From positions 62,001-126,000 of the forward strand of contig NZ_FQXS01000005.1 of NCBI RefSeq assembly GCF_900130015.1: 64,000 nt of DNA. Reading direction: 5' to 3'. Positions 51,918-60,931 of this stretch are shown piece by piece. Position numbers and translations under genes: made by a program. Below the pieces are notes generated by a model. The model was given only the letters and a program-made list of their open reading frames with translations. It did not search any database and was not told the DNA's origin. This DNA is from Desulfofustis glycolicus DSM 9705 (lineage in GTDB: Bacteria; Desulfobacterota; Desulfobulbia; Desulfobulbales; Desulfocapsaceae). Every line of letters starts with the position of its first letter. Positions within the stretch are counted from its first letter, which is position 1.

Positions 51918-52661
51918 TCAGCCGGCGTTCGGGTTCTGTACCTTGCCGAGAAACGTGCGGGTTCTCTCGAATTGCGGATTGCTGAAAAATTCTTTCGGTG
52001 GTGCCTGCTCGAGGATAACCCCGTCGTCGACAAAGATCACCCGGTCCGCCACCTCGTTGGCAAAGCCCATTTCGTGGGTGACGACTACCATCGTCATGCC
52101 TTCACGGGCTAGCGTTTTCATGACCTCGAGCACTTCGCCGACCAACTCCGGGTCCAGGGCGCTGGTCGGTTCGTCAAAGAGCATGACTTTGGGGCGCAGG
52201 GCCAGTGAACGAGCAATGGCCACCCGTTGTTTCTGTCCACCGGACAGCTGATCCGGATACACTTTTGCCTTGTCCTCCAGGCCGACTTTCTTCAACAATT
52301 CCATGCCGAAGTTGTTCGCTTCGGCGCGCTTCATCCGTCGCACCTTGAGCGGTCCAAGGGTGACATTCTGCAGCGTGGTCATGTGCGGGAACAGATTGAA
52401 CTGCTGAAAGACCATGCCGGCTTCGGTACGAATCATGTTGATATCAGTCGATTTGTCCGTCAGGCTGTAGCCGTCGACGATGATTTCGCCGCTGGTCAAT
52501 TCCTCCAGCTTGTTGATACAGCGAAGCAGCGTGCTCTTGCCCGACCCCGATGCGCCGACGATGACCACCACCTCGCCTTGCTCGATACTCAGGTCGATGC
52601 CTTTGAGTACTTCCAGGTCGCCAAAATACTTGTGCAAATTTTTGATTTCAATCATCGGCAT
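51918..52661 (-). CDS. glnQ: Polar amino-acid ABC transporter ATP-binding protein
   Basis: A 247-residue ATPase of a glutamine-type uptake system. Walker A is [20 protein letters not shown], the signature is [19 protein letters not shown], Walker B is [15 protein letters not shown] and the H-loop [11 protein letters not shown]; the C-terminal [18 protein letters not shown] is family-typical. It is last of three ABC genes in binding protein, permease, ATPase order. No CUG-like or weak RBS clarifies whether the first or third codon is the start. Confidence 0.92.
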   Translation of the reverse strand: MPMIEIKNLHKYFGDLEVLKGIDLSIEQGEVVVIVGASGSGKSTLLRCINKLEELTSGEIIVDGYSLTDKSTDINMIRTEAGMVFQQFNLFPHMTTLQNVTLGPLKVRRMKRAEANNFGMELLKKVGLEDKAKVYPDQLSGGQKQRVAIARSLALRPKVMLFDEPTSALDPELVGEVLEVMKTLAREGMTMVVVTHEMGFANEVADRVIFVDDGVILEQAPPKEFFSNPQFERTRTFLGKVQNPNAG

Positions 52662-52679
52662 GGCAACAGTCCCGCGTTT

Positions 52680-53348
52680 TTATCGCTTAACGTGAAAGAC
52701 CTTTTCTTCCACGATGCTGAGGATTTTGGAGATGGTCATGGTCAGAGCCAGATACATGATGGCGACGGTGAGCCACACCTCGAAGGCGCGGAAGTTGACG
52801 GAAATGATCTCCTGGCCGGTTCTGGTCAACTCGCCCACACCGATGACCACCAGCAGCGAGGTATCCTTGAGGCTGATGATGAACTGGTTGCCGAGCGGCG
52901 GGATCATTCGCTTCAAGGCCTGGGGCCAGACTACGTAACGCATGGCCTGAAATCGGGTGAGTCCGATGGAGCGGGCTGCCTCCATTTGGCCGGGGTTGAT
53001 CGACTGGACTGCGCCACGCACGATCTCCGCGATATAGGCCCCGGAATTTAGGGCAATGGTCACGATACCGGCGGTCAACGGTGGGATGCGCATGCCGACG
53101 GCCATCGGCAGTCCGAAGTAGAGAAACATGACCTGGACCATCAGCGGCGTACCACGAATCGATTCGACATAGGCACCGGCCAGTTTTCTCAGCAACACAT
53201 TGCGTGAAAGCTTGAGCAACCCGGCCGTTGCCCCGAAGATAAAGCCGAAAAAGAGTCCGACGATGGTGATAATGATGGTCAGTCGAATACCGGTCATCAG
53301 GATGGGAACCGAGTCCCACATGACGCTGGCATCAAAGTCGAAGGCCAT
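52680..53348 (-). CDS. glnP: Polar amino-acid ABC transporter permease
   Basis: A 222-residue HisM/GlnP-type permease starting at ATG 53348 with GGGGAG upstream. Several membrane segments and the EAA loop (GQMEAARSIGLTRFQAMRYV) contacting the ATPase are clear; ESIRGTPLMVQVMFLYF is the family core. It is 18 bp upstream of the ATPase gene. An in-frame start seven codons earlier lacks support. Confidence 0.92.
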   Translation of the reverse strand: MAFDFDASVMWDSVPILMTGIRLTIIITIVGLFFGFIFGATAGLLKLSRNVLLRKLAGAYVESIRGTPLMVQVMFLYFGLPMAVGMRIPPLTAGIVTIALNSGAYIAEIVRGAVQSINPGQMEAARSIGLTRFQAMRYVVWPQALKRMIPPLGNQFIISLKDTSLLVVIGVGELTRTGQEIISVNFRAFEVWLTVAIMYLALTMTISKILSIVEEKVFHVKR

Positions 53349-53416
53349 GAGTGCTCCCCAGAGAGGCAAGAAGGGAGGCGGGCCGGTGCGGCGGCCCGCC
53401 TGTCAGGTATGAGGGG

Positions 53417-54163
53417 CTATTTCGGGTCGGAGCCGAACCATTTCTTGTACAATTCGGCGTATGAACCGTCTTCCATGAGCTTGAGAATCTCGATGGTCAC
53501 CTGCTCGCGCAGATCGCTGCCGGCGGGAAAGGCGATACCGTAACTCTGTCCCATGTAAAGCGGGCCGACCACCCTGGCTTTTTCCTTGCCGGCGGTCTGG
53601 GCGTAGTACATGACGGCCGGGGAGTCAAACAGTACTGCATCGGCGCCGCCGGTGGCCAGTTCCATATAAGCGCCGTCGATATTCGGGAAGAGGCTGATGT
53701 CTTTGGCTTTTGCATTTTTCTTGACGAAGTCCTCACTGGTGGTGCCGAGCTTGGTGGCGACCACTTTGCCTTCCAGGTCTTCCAGACTCTTGATGTCGCC
53801 CTCGTCGGCGCGAACCAGGATCATCAGGCCGGCATCGTAATACGGATAAGCGAAGTCCACTACCTTTTCGCGTTCGCTCTTGATGGTCATGCCGGCGATG
53901 GCGGCATCGATATTGCCGGACTGCAATGCCGGAATGAGGCCGTTGAAGTCCATCGGTTGCAATTGGTATTCAAGGCCGAGCCGATCGGCGATCAACTTCC
54001 ACATGTCGATGTCGAAGCCGACATAGTCACCGGTTGCAGGGTCCTTGAATTCGAATGGCATGAAATTGGTGTCGTGGCCGACGACGAGTTTTTTTGCCTG
54101 GGCCAGTGCTGCCAGCGACAGTGCAAGAGATACGGTCAGGACGATAGTCAGTAGTTTCTTCAT
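53417..54163 (-). CDS. glnH: Polar amino-acid-binding periplasmic protein
   Basis: A 248-residue solute-binding protein with a signal peptide ending LAALAQA. The core VVGHDTNFMPFEFKDPATGD, VGFDIDMWKLIADRL and LQSGNIDAAIAGMTIKSERE are class 3 (amino-acid) motifs. AAGGAGG precedes the ATG. It is first of the ABC operon. The ligand may be glutamine, glutamate or another polar amino acid; residues do not decide this. Confidence 0.92.
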   Translation of the reverse strand: MKKLLTIVLTVSLALSLAALAQAKKLVVGHDTNFMPFEFKDPATGDYVGFDIDMWKLIADRLGLEYQLQPMDFNGLIPALQSGNIDAAIAGMTIKSEREKVVDFAYPYYDAGLMILVRADEGDIKSLEDLEGKVVATKLGTTSEDFVKKNAKAKDISLFPNIDGAYMELATGGADAVLFDSPAVMYYAQTAGKEKARVVGPLYMGQSYGIAFPAGSDLREQVTIEILKLMEDGSYAELYKKWFGSDPK

Positions 54164-54257
54164 ACATCCTCCTTACATCTTCATGTTATTATTCAGATCT
54201 TCTCGGGTTTGCCGGTGATGCCGGGAGTCGGGAAGATCGGTTGGGTGTCCCCGACAA

Positions 54258-55328
54258 TCACTCCGGAATATTGGGGAGTTTGGTGATCTGGCCCTTGTAG
54301 TTGACCAGCGTGTATTCCTGTTCGGTACGCTCCTTGATGTAGTAGTCCGGCATCAGCGGGATTTTACCGACATTGGTGGCCACCACATACATGGGTTGAG
54401 CCAGCCCGGTGGTGTGGCCGCGGATGGCGTCGCGGATCAATTCGGCACCTTTTTCCACTGGGGTGCGGAAATGATCGATGCCGGGAGCCGGCTCACAATA
54501 AAAGACGTAATACGGTCGAATCCTAAATTGCAAAAGCTTGAGGTGCAGCTGTTTGAAGGTGTCGACATCGTCATTGATCCCTTTGAGCAGGACGGCCTGA
54601 TTGCCGACATTGATGCCGCAGCCCATGAGTTTGTAGACCGCCTCGGCGGTTTCCTGAGTCAACTCTTTCGGGTGATTGCACTGGGTGTTGATCCAGATCG
54701 GTACCCGGTGCATGCCGCCGAGCACCTTTAGCAGGCCGTCTTCCATACGCTGGGGCAGGGCGATGACGGTGCGGGTGCCGAAACGAATCATCTCCACATG
54801 GGGAATCTCACGGATTTTTCTGATCAGATACTCGATCCGGTCGTTGGGCAACAGGAAGGGATCGCCGCCGGTGATCAGAACATCTCGAATTTCCGGGGCG
54901 TTTCGAATCCACTCCAGCCCTTCGTCGACGTCAAAACGCAACTCGAGGTTCCGGTCCACGACGAGTTCCTTGCGGAAGCAGTGCCGGCAATAATTGGCGC
55001 AGACATCGGTCACGGTAAAGGCGATCTTGTCGTGATATTGCCGAGCGATGGAATCGGGACGGTGCTCTTCGTCGTTGCGATTCTCTTTCCAGATCAAGTA
55101 ATTGGGGATGCCATACCGATTCTCTTTCTCCTTCATAGAAGGGACCACTTGGCGTCTGATCGGGCAGGCCGGATCCTTCCTGTCCATCAGGGCCGCATAG
55201 TGAGGCGTGGTGCCCCATCTGGTTTTCATCGTTTCGATGGCGGTCACTTCTTCATCCGTCGGATCGATATACAGGCGCAATCGGTCCAGAGAATTAACGT
55301 AATTTCGTAATTGTTCTTTCCAGTCCAT
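54258..55328 (-). CDS. KamA-family radical SAM 2,3-aminomutase
   Basis: A 356-residue PLP-dependent radical SAM enzyme that moves an amino group from C2 to C3 of an amino acid. The [4Fe-4S] motif is in VCANYCRHCFRKELVV, SAM-binding GGDP in LITGGDPFLLP, and the PLP lysine probably in NVGKIPLMPDYYI. In lysine 2,3-aminomutase two aspartates bind the lysine side chain; here the aligned positions look like Glu (FYCEPAPG) and Ala (VVATNVGK), so lysine is doubtful and glutamate is a candidate. It is shorter than lysine aminomutase (about 416) and nearer EpmB in length. It is co-oriented with the ABC and GS-like genes. Confidence 0.75.
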   Translation of the reverse strand: MDWKEQLRNYVNSLDRLRLYIDPTDEEVTAIETMKTRWGTTPHYAALMDRKDPACPIRRQVVPSMKEKENRYGIPNYLIWKENRNDEEHRPDSIARQYHDKIAFTVTDVCANYCRHCFRKELVVDRNLELRFDVDEGLEWIRNAPEIRDVLITGGDPFLLPNDRIEYLIRKIREIPHVEMIRFGTRTVIALPQRMEDGLLKVLGGMHRVPIWINTQCNHPKELTQETAEAVYKLMGCGINVGNQAVLLKGINDDVDTFKQLHLKLLQFRIRPYYVFYCEPAPGIDHFRTPVEKGAELIRDAIRGHTTGLAQPMYVVATNVGKIPLMPDYYIKERTEQEYTLVNYKGQITKLPNIPE

Positions 55329-55760
55329 GATGTAAGAATTCAGTGTAGTGGGTGCGGATAGTTCAGGAGGTTAAACGAAGTCCGTAACCGTCTCGGTTGG
55401 CAGCGATGATCTGCATTGCCAATAATAAAAAAACCTCTTCGGTCGACCGATCCATCGCTTATTTCTCCCGTTTCGTTACGGCGTAATCCTAGTCCATCGA
55501 CGGAGGTGAAGCAACGTTTAATTGCGCGGTCCCAGTAGCTTTCGGCCGTCACTACAGGGGAGTAGTCGGCCCTGGAAACACCTGACTGTCAGGGAGCGAA
55601 GGGAGTTGTGGCGATGCCGTTGGCGAGCCTGGGGGACAGCGGTCTATGGGTCTGGCGGCGGTTTCGAAAGGATCGAAGTCGGCCGGATGGTTACGGCCTG
55701 GATCTAACTGCCGGTCCTCGATTTTCGATGCGTTCCGGTGAACAGGTAAAACAACAGTGC
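55329..55760. other. Intergenic region
   Basis: About 430 bp between the kamA-like start and the TRAP small permease end. It should hold the promoter of the kamA-like gene; frames here (for example 55522-55707) look like chance. An A-run with a nearby GC-rich GGTCGACC site (about 55430-55450) is the only feature noticed. Confidence 0.4.
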
Positions 55761-56306
55761 TTACAGGTCCGTGTTCCGTGTCGGTAAAGGAGTTTTGGTT
55801 TGCACAACTTCTTTCCTCCAGAGCATTAATTCTCGGATCACATTTCGTATCGAGTAGCAGACCATGATAGCCCCTGAAAGCGGCATGCACACGTAGAGGC
55901 AGCGTCGCGGGATATTGAAAACCGGGGTCCAATCCCTGGCGAGCATGGTCAGCCGGAGGGCCTGATAAAAGAAGATGAGCAGAAAAAACAATGAGAGCAG
56001 TTCGACGATGCAGGCAAGCAGATGTCCCGCTGTCGTGCCGGACAATTTTTTACTGATCCATTCGAGCTTGAAATGATCGTTTCGGCTCCAGAGAGCTGCT
56101 GCCCCGAAAAAAATCATCCAGGCAAACAGCCATTCGACCACTTCATCGAACCAGTAAAACGCCGTGAACGGGACATAGCGCACGAAGACGTTACCGATCA
56201 GCAGGGCCAGCAACAGCGCCAAGCAGACTATACAGATCAGGCGTAACGATGTGTACAGATAGATATCTACCGTGCTGAAGAAAGCGGTGAGGCGTCGTTT
56301 TTCCAT
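55761..56306 (-). CDS. dctQ: TRAP transporter small permease (DctQ family)
   Basis: A 181-residue protein with four membrane segments of the DctQ type. The core WFDEVVEWLFAWMIFFGAAA and LWSRNDHFKLEWISKKLSG are family features. It works with the large permease and the periplasmic binding protein to import a carboxylate using an ion gradient. It starts 19 bp after dctM. Confidence 0.88.
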   Translation of the reverse strand: MEKRRLTAFFSTVDIYLYTSLRLICIVCLALLLALLIGNVFVRYVPFTAFYWFDEVVEWLFAWMIFFGAAALWSRNDHFKLEWISKKLSGTTAGHLLACIVELLSLFFLLIFFYQALRLTMLARDWTPVFNIPRRCLYVCMPLSGAIMVCYSIRNVIRELMLWRKEVVQTKTPLPTRNTDL

Positions 56307-56325
56307 TGCTGTCGTCGTGTTTGTT

Positions 56326-57615
56326 TTATCGGCTGCCCATGACCAGGTTCGGTAGCCACAAGGATATCTGGGGAATAAAGGCGACGGCGAGCAAGACCAG
56401 GAAAATGCCGAGCAGGTACGGCCATATCTCCCGGGTCAATTCTCCGACGGACAGTCCCGTTATGCTTGACACGGCGTAAAGGCACATACCCACCGGCGGG
56501 GTCAGCAGACCGATCATCGAGGCAAGCGTCATGACGATACCGAACTGAACGGGGTCGATCGCAAAATGGACAATGACTTTTTGAAAGATCGGAATCGTGA
56601 TCAGAAGAACGGCAATCCCTTCGAGAAAGCAGCCGAAGATCAGCAGGACACCGATGATGATCAGCATGACCAGCGCACCATTATCGCTCAGTGAGGTCAG
56701 ACCGGTTATCACCTCTACCGGTATTCGGTGCAGAATAAGGAGCCAGCCGAAAAATCCGGCGGTGGCGATGATAAACATGATCCGGACGGTGTGGGCGAGT
56801 GTTTCCCAGAAAATTTCCGGAAGATCGACAATCCTGACACTACGATAGACGACCAGGCCGAGAAACAGCGCCCAGACGCAGGCCACGACCGATGCCTCCG
56901 TCGGGGTGAACTGGCCGCTGAGGATGCCGCCGACGATAATGACCGGTGTCAGCAGCGGCAGTGCCGCAGCTTTGCCGCTGGCCATTATTTCCCGAAGGGA
57001 TGCCCGCTGATCCCGGGGGTACTGTCGTTTTCTCGATACGCAATAGACCGCAACCATCAGTGCCAGGCCCATCAGAACACCGGGCACGACCCCGGCGAGG
57101 AACAGTCTGCTGACTGATACTTCGGTCAAAAATCCATAGATGACCAGTGGGATGCTCGGGGGGATGACCGGGCCGATGGTAGATGACGCGGCAGTGACGG
57201 CGGCGGAAAAGCGCCAGTCGTAACCATTGTCCTTCATTGCTTTCATTTCGATCATGCCGAGTCCGGCGGCATCTGCCACCGCGGCTCCCGACATGCCGGA
57301 GAAAATCATGCTGGCTATGACATTCACCTGACCCAGTCCGCCCCAGATGTGCCCGACCAATGCCCTGGCAAAACGGAAAATACGCTGAGTTATTCCTCCG
57401 GTGTTCATCAGGTTCCCGGCTAGGATGAAAAATGGTATGGCGAGCAGGGTAAAAGATGTTGTCGAGGCGTACATGCGCTGCGGGACCATGGTCAGGATAT
57501 CGGGTTGTCCCATGATCAAAAATGTTGCCGCAGCGGTCAGGCCCATGCTGATGGCCACCGGGACGCCAATGAGAATCAGACCGACGAGTGCCGCGAAAAT
57601 GAGAAGAGTCGTCAT
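56326..57615 (-). CDS. dctM: TRAP transporter large permease (DctM family)
   Basis: A 429-residue membrane protein with about 12 segments. Motifs LLAIPFFILAGNLMNTGGIT, GMIEMKAMKDNGYDWRFSAA and PPSIPLVIYG are DctM hallmarks. It lies between the binding-protein gene (upstream, 213 bp away) and dctQ. Here dctQ and dctM are separate genes in the unusual order P-M-Q on the coding strand. Confidence 0.92.
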   Translation of the reverse strand: MTTLLIFAALVGLILIGVPVAISMGLTAAATFLIMGQPDILTMVPQRMYASTTSFTLLAIPFFILAGNLMNTGGITQRIFRFARALVGHIWGGLGQVNVIASMIFSGMSGAAVADAAGLGMIEMKAMKDNGYDWRFSAAVTAASSTIGPVIPPSIPLVIYGFLTEVSVSRLFLAGVVPGVLMGLALMVAVYCVSRKRQYPRDQRASLREIMASGKAAALPLLTPVIIVGGILSGQFTPTEASVVACVWALFLGLVVYRSVRIVDLPEIFWETLAHTVRIMFIIATAGFFGWLLILHRIPVEVITGLTSLSDNGALVMLIIIGVLLIFGCFLEGIAVLLITIPIFQKVIVHFAIDPVQFGIVMTLASMIGLLTPPVGMCLYAVSSITGLSVGELTREIWPYLLGIFLVLLAVAFIPQISLWLPNLVMGSR

Positions 57616-57700
57616 GTGTTACATCTCATGGCCACTTGTTTGATACAGGTAGGTAACAGGCGGCTTCCTTGCAGACCGGTTTTCCCCCGATCTCCGCGTT

Positions 57701-57761
57701 GAACGTGAACAATGTGTTCCCGGGATATGAAGCAGTGTCATCCGGCCCATTGTTCACGTTC
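57701..57761. repeat. Inverted repeat between dctP and dctM
   Basis: Fourteen-base arms (GAACGTGAACAATG at 57701-57714 and CATTGTTCACGTTC at 57748-57761) flank a 33-base loop. In the dctP-dctM transcript it would form a stem-loop that could stabilise the dctP mRNA or reduce read-through. Confidence 0.6.
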
Positions 57762-57828
57762 GTCTTGGCCGTGCACGGAGAATCGAATTATTCGAGGCAG
57801 CCGTGTGCGTGCAGACGGAGTTGATTTC

Positions 57829-58815
57829 TTATTTGGCCTCGTCAACCATCTTGAGGAACTCGGTGACATTGTCGGCGCCGACGGAGGCCTTCATACGTTC
57901 GTAGGCGGGGCCCATTTTGGCTTTGAACGACTCGACATCCGGCCAGGTCACTTTCATGCCGAGTTCTTCGAGTTTTTTGATCTGGTCCGCCTCGGCATCG
58001 CGCAGGGCCTGACGCATGAAATCACCCGCTTTCTTGCTTTCCTCCCTGATGATGGCCTGCTGTTCCGGGCTCAGTTTATCCCAGGTCTTTTTGCTCATCA
58101 CATGGACCATGGAATTGTAGGTGTGGCCGGTCATAGTCAGATACTTCTGGGTCTCGTAAATCTTGAAGGCATAGATGACGCTGACGGGATTTTCCTGCCC
58201 ATCTACCACGCCCTGTTTGAGTGCCATCGGAAGTTCGGAAAACTGAATGGTCTGGACCGTTGCCCCAAGCGCTTCCATGGCGGCTTGATTGGACAGCTCC
58301 GGCGGTGTTCTGATTTTCAGCCCCTTGGCGTCATCCGGGGTGATGACCGGCCGCACACTATTGGTCAGATTGCGAAACCCCCACTCCCAGTTTGCCAGAA
58401 AAACGACACCGGCGTCCTCAAGGTCCTGGCCCGCCCACTCGATAAAAGGACCGTCAAGCACTTTGTAGGCATGGTCATACCCGGTATAGGCAAAAGGAAG
58501 CATGACACAGCCGAATTTTTTTGAGTACTTGGCGAGTTGGCCCTGGGTCGGCAGGCTCATGTCGATAACGCCGAGAACGTTCTGTTCCAGCACTTCCGGT
58601 GGGTTCCCCAGCTCATTGTTGGGATAGATTTCGACGGTCATTTCACCATTGGTCCGGGAGGCCACCCCGTCGGCAAACAATTGCGCGGCTTTATTTCCAG
58701 CGTGCTCGGCATTGGCGTAGTGGCCGAGCTTGAGCACCATTTTGGCCTCGGCGGCGGAGGCGGTAAAACCGCAGGTGGCAACCAAAATAACTAGAGCTGA
58801 CAAGATCTTTCGCAT
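57829..58815 (-). CDS. dctP: TRAP transporter substrate-binding protein (DctP family)
   Basis: A 328-residue periplasmic protein, starting at ATG 58815 (MRKILSALVILVATCGFTAS) with a signal peptide ending near AEA. Core motifs are KLGHYANAEHAGNKAAQLFA, AKGLKIRTPPELSN (with the Arg that usually binds the ligand carboxylate) and VVDGQENPVSVIYAF. Neighbouring KDG kinase and KDPG aldolase suggest a sugar acid such as a hexuronate or its keto-deoxy product as ligand. Confidence 0.92.
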   Translation of the reverse strand: MRKILSALVILVATCGFTASAAEAKMVLKLGHYANAEHAGNKAAQLFADGVASRTNGEMTVEIYPNNELGNPPEVLEQNVLGVIDMSLPTQGQLAKYSKKFGCVMLPFAYTGYDHAYKVLDGPFIEWAGQDLEDAGVVFLANWEWGFRNLTNSVRPVITPDDAKGLKIRTPPELSNQAAMEALGATVQTIQFSELPMALKQGVVDGQENPVSVIYAFKIYETQKYLTMTGHTYNSMVHVMSKKTWDKLSPEQQAIIREESKKAGDFMRQALRDAEADQIKKLEELGMKVTWPDVESFKAKMGPAYERMKASVGADNVTEFLKMVDEAK

Positions 58816-58975
58816 GGTACATCTCCCTCCCGATTTGAGAATTGACGTGCTGGCGACAGCCCGCCGCCAGACACCGGTTTCCCGATGAGAGGGCAGGCTT
58901 ATCGGTTCCATGTGTGATCACGTGCCGATGATCGCCCCTCAGGAAGGGGGATAATCTTCCGGAGCGAGTATTTCG

Positions 58976-59752
58976 CTATCGGTGTGTCTTCTTCTCCGGG
59001 CGATTCTTGTTGCCGAGAGATTCAGATATCTTGTCCGAGTATTCTTTGATCAACCTGATTTCACGATCAATACCGCGATCCGCTTCGATGTAGGCTGGAA
59101 ACGCTATGCTGATGGCAGCCTCCAGCTTATCCTCAAAGCCGAATACCGGCGCGGCAACGCATTGAATACCCCTGGTGATTTCTTCATTGTCAAGGGCATA
59201 GCCGCACTCTTTCACGAGAGCGAGTTCTTTCTTTAGCCGATCCGGGGTGGTAATGGTTTTCTCGGTAATTGCCTCAAGGGGGCGTTGCAAGACTTTTTCC
59301 AGTACGGTCGCCGGAGAGAATGCCAGAAGAACCTTGCCCAGGCCGGTACAGTGGAGAGGGAAGGTCTTGCCAATTTCCGAGAAGAGCTTGATACCAAAGT
59401 CTTTCGCTTCGATCTTATCGAGAAAGACGCCGGTGAATCCGTCGAGAATTCCCAGGTTCGAGGTATGTTCCGTATCCCGGTGCAGATCGAGCAGAAACGG
59501 CCTGATATGTTTTCGCAATTGGAAATTGGCCATGACCTCGGCACCCAGCCAGGCAAGGCGCAGGCTGCCATAGTAGCGCTTGGTCTCGGCATTGAAGGTG
59601 ATGTAACCGATCTCGGTCAGATCTTTTATGATCCGATGCACGGTTGATTTGGGTAAATTCGAGGTGGCGAGAATATCGGAATACGTTGCCCCTTTCGCCT
59701 GGTTGGAGACGACGATTTCCAGGATGATAAAAATTTTCTGTAGAGGATTCAT
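58976..59752 (-). CDS. IclR-family transcriptional regulator
   Basis: A 258-residue regulator with an N-terminal winged helix (LATSNLPKSTVHRIIKDLTE) and a C-terminal GAF-like effector domain (PLHCTGLGKVLLAFSP, RGIQCVAAPVFG). IclR proteins often repress catabolic genes and respond to a sugar acid or its product. It lies between dctP (same strand) and the kinase (divergent). A 21-bp inverted repeat starts 29 bp upstream of its ATG. Confidence 0.92.
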   Translation of the reverse strand: MNPLQKIFIILEIVVSNQAKGATYSDILATSNLPKSTVHRIIKDLTEIGYITFNAETKRYYGSLRLAWLGAEVMANFQLRKHIRPFLLDLHRDTEHTSNLGILDGFTGVFLDKIEAKDFGIKLFSEIGKTFPLHCTGLGKVLLAFSPATVLEKVLQRPLEAITEKTITTPDRLKKELALVKECGYALDNEEITRGIQCVAAPVFGFEDKLEAAISIAFPAYIEADRGIDREIRLIKEYSDKISESLGNKNRPEKKTHR

Positions 59753-59780
59753 TTGCTTGTATAGTAAATGAGGGTTGATG

Positions 59781-59831
59781 ATACACTAACTCCATATATA
59801 GAACTTGTATCTATATATGGAGTTAGTGTAT
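59781..59831. promoter_or_regulatory. 21-bp perfect inverted repeat in the regulator-kinase spacer
   Basis: Arms at 59781-59801 and 59811-59831 are perfect reverse complements (first ten bases ATACACTAAC) around a nine-base centre. It is long for a single IclR site and has no T-run. It may be an operator for the regulator and the divergent kinase. Confidence 0.75.
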
Positions 59832-59997
59832 TTAACGATATTTGGTTTGCTTGTCAAACGAATAAATACATAGGGGTGCGCTCTTTCTGACGTGCCGGTC
59901 ATCGGGGGACTGTCCTGAGCGGCCGCGCTATGGTGGCCTCGGTGTCCAGGGACTGCTGGCACCCCTCTGCCGGACCTCTTGACGGGAGAATTTTCTT

Positions 59998-60927
59998 ATG
60001 CTGCGAATTGTCTGTATCGGTGAGTGCATGGCGGAACTCGCTGAGTCTTCCCTGTCGAATACTTATTCGCTCGGTTTTGCCGGCGACACCTATAATGCTG
60101 CCGTCTATTGCAAACGGATACTGCGGGACAGAGCGGTGGTCGCTTATCTTACAGCCGTGGGCAGTGATCCGTTGAGCACCAAAATGCTCGATCACTTCCG
60201 ATTGGAGGAGATCGACCGGCGTTGGGTCAGAATCAAAGCAGGGAAGCAAGCGGGCCTCTATTTCATTGAGAACGATGTCCACGGTGAACGCTCATTCTAC
60301 TATTATCGTTCCGACTCTGCAGCTCGCCGGATGTTTGCCGAGGCGACAGCCGAAACGTTGGTTAACGAATTGACCGCTTTCGACCTCATCTATCTCAGCG
60401 GTATTACGCTGGCTATCCTCGACTCGGCGGAACGGCAGGTCCTCTATGACGCATTGCAGCGGCTTGCCGACGGCAGAATCATCGCTTTTGATCCCAATTA
60501 CCGGTCTGTTTTGTGGCCGTCCGCCGAAGAAGCCCGGCAGGCGTCGAAGATCATGGGCAAAACGGCGACAATTGTGCTGACCGGCAGCGATGATGAGACA
60601 ACTCTGTGGCACAATGATGAGAGGCGCCGGATGATTGATCGCTGGTTGTCGTGGGGCTGCCAGGAAGTGGTTGTAAAAGATGGGGTCGCCGGATGCCTGA
60701 TCGCATACCGGGGAGAAGTGTTGCATGTTCCGGTGTTGCGGAAGTGCGTGCCGGTGGACACGACCGGAGCCGGAGATTCCTTTTGCGCGGCGTATCTATG
60801 CGGCAGGTTGCAGGGGCTGGCACCGCGACAGGCTGGTGAGCGGGGGCATCGCCTGGCGCAACGAGTCGTCATGCACAAAGGCGGGGTGATTCCCCGAGAT
60901 GCGACAGAACTGAGTGAGGGAACGTAA
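59998..60927 (+). CDS. kdgK: 2-keto-3-deoxygluconate kinase (PfkB family)
   Basis: This enzyme phosphorylates 2-keto-3-deoxygluconate to KDPG. The 309-residue ribokinase fold has IVCIGECMAELAES, GFAGDTYNAAVYCKRIL near the N-terminus, YLSGITLAILD and the PfkB active-site motif DTTGAGDSFCAAYLCG with catalytic Asp. GGGAGA lies before ATG 59998. Close linkage to KDPG aldolase supports the substrate. Its end overlaps or abuts the aldolase start. Confidence 0.9.
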   Translation: MLRIVCIGECMAELAESSLSNTYSLGFAGDTYNAAVYCKRILRDRAVVAYLTAVGSDPLSTKMLDHFRLEEIDRRWVRIKAGKQAGLYFIENDVHGERSFYYYRSDSAARRMFAEATAETLVNELTAFDLIYLSGITLAILDSAERQVLYDALQRLADGRIIAFDPNYRSVLWPSAEEARQASKIMGKTATIVLTGSDDETTLWHNDERRRMIDRWLSWGCQEVVVKDGVAGCLIAYRGEVLHVPVLRKCVPVDTTGAGDSFCAAYLCGRLQGLAPRQAGERGHRLAQRVVMHKGGVIPRDATELSEGT

Positions 60928-60931
60928 GAAA

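Noticed and set aside
55522-55932. Frames on both strands between the kamA-like gene and dctQ
   Set aside because: Partly antisense to dctQ and without start signals; composition follows the real genes in other frames.
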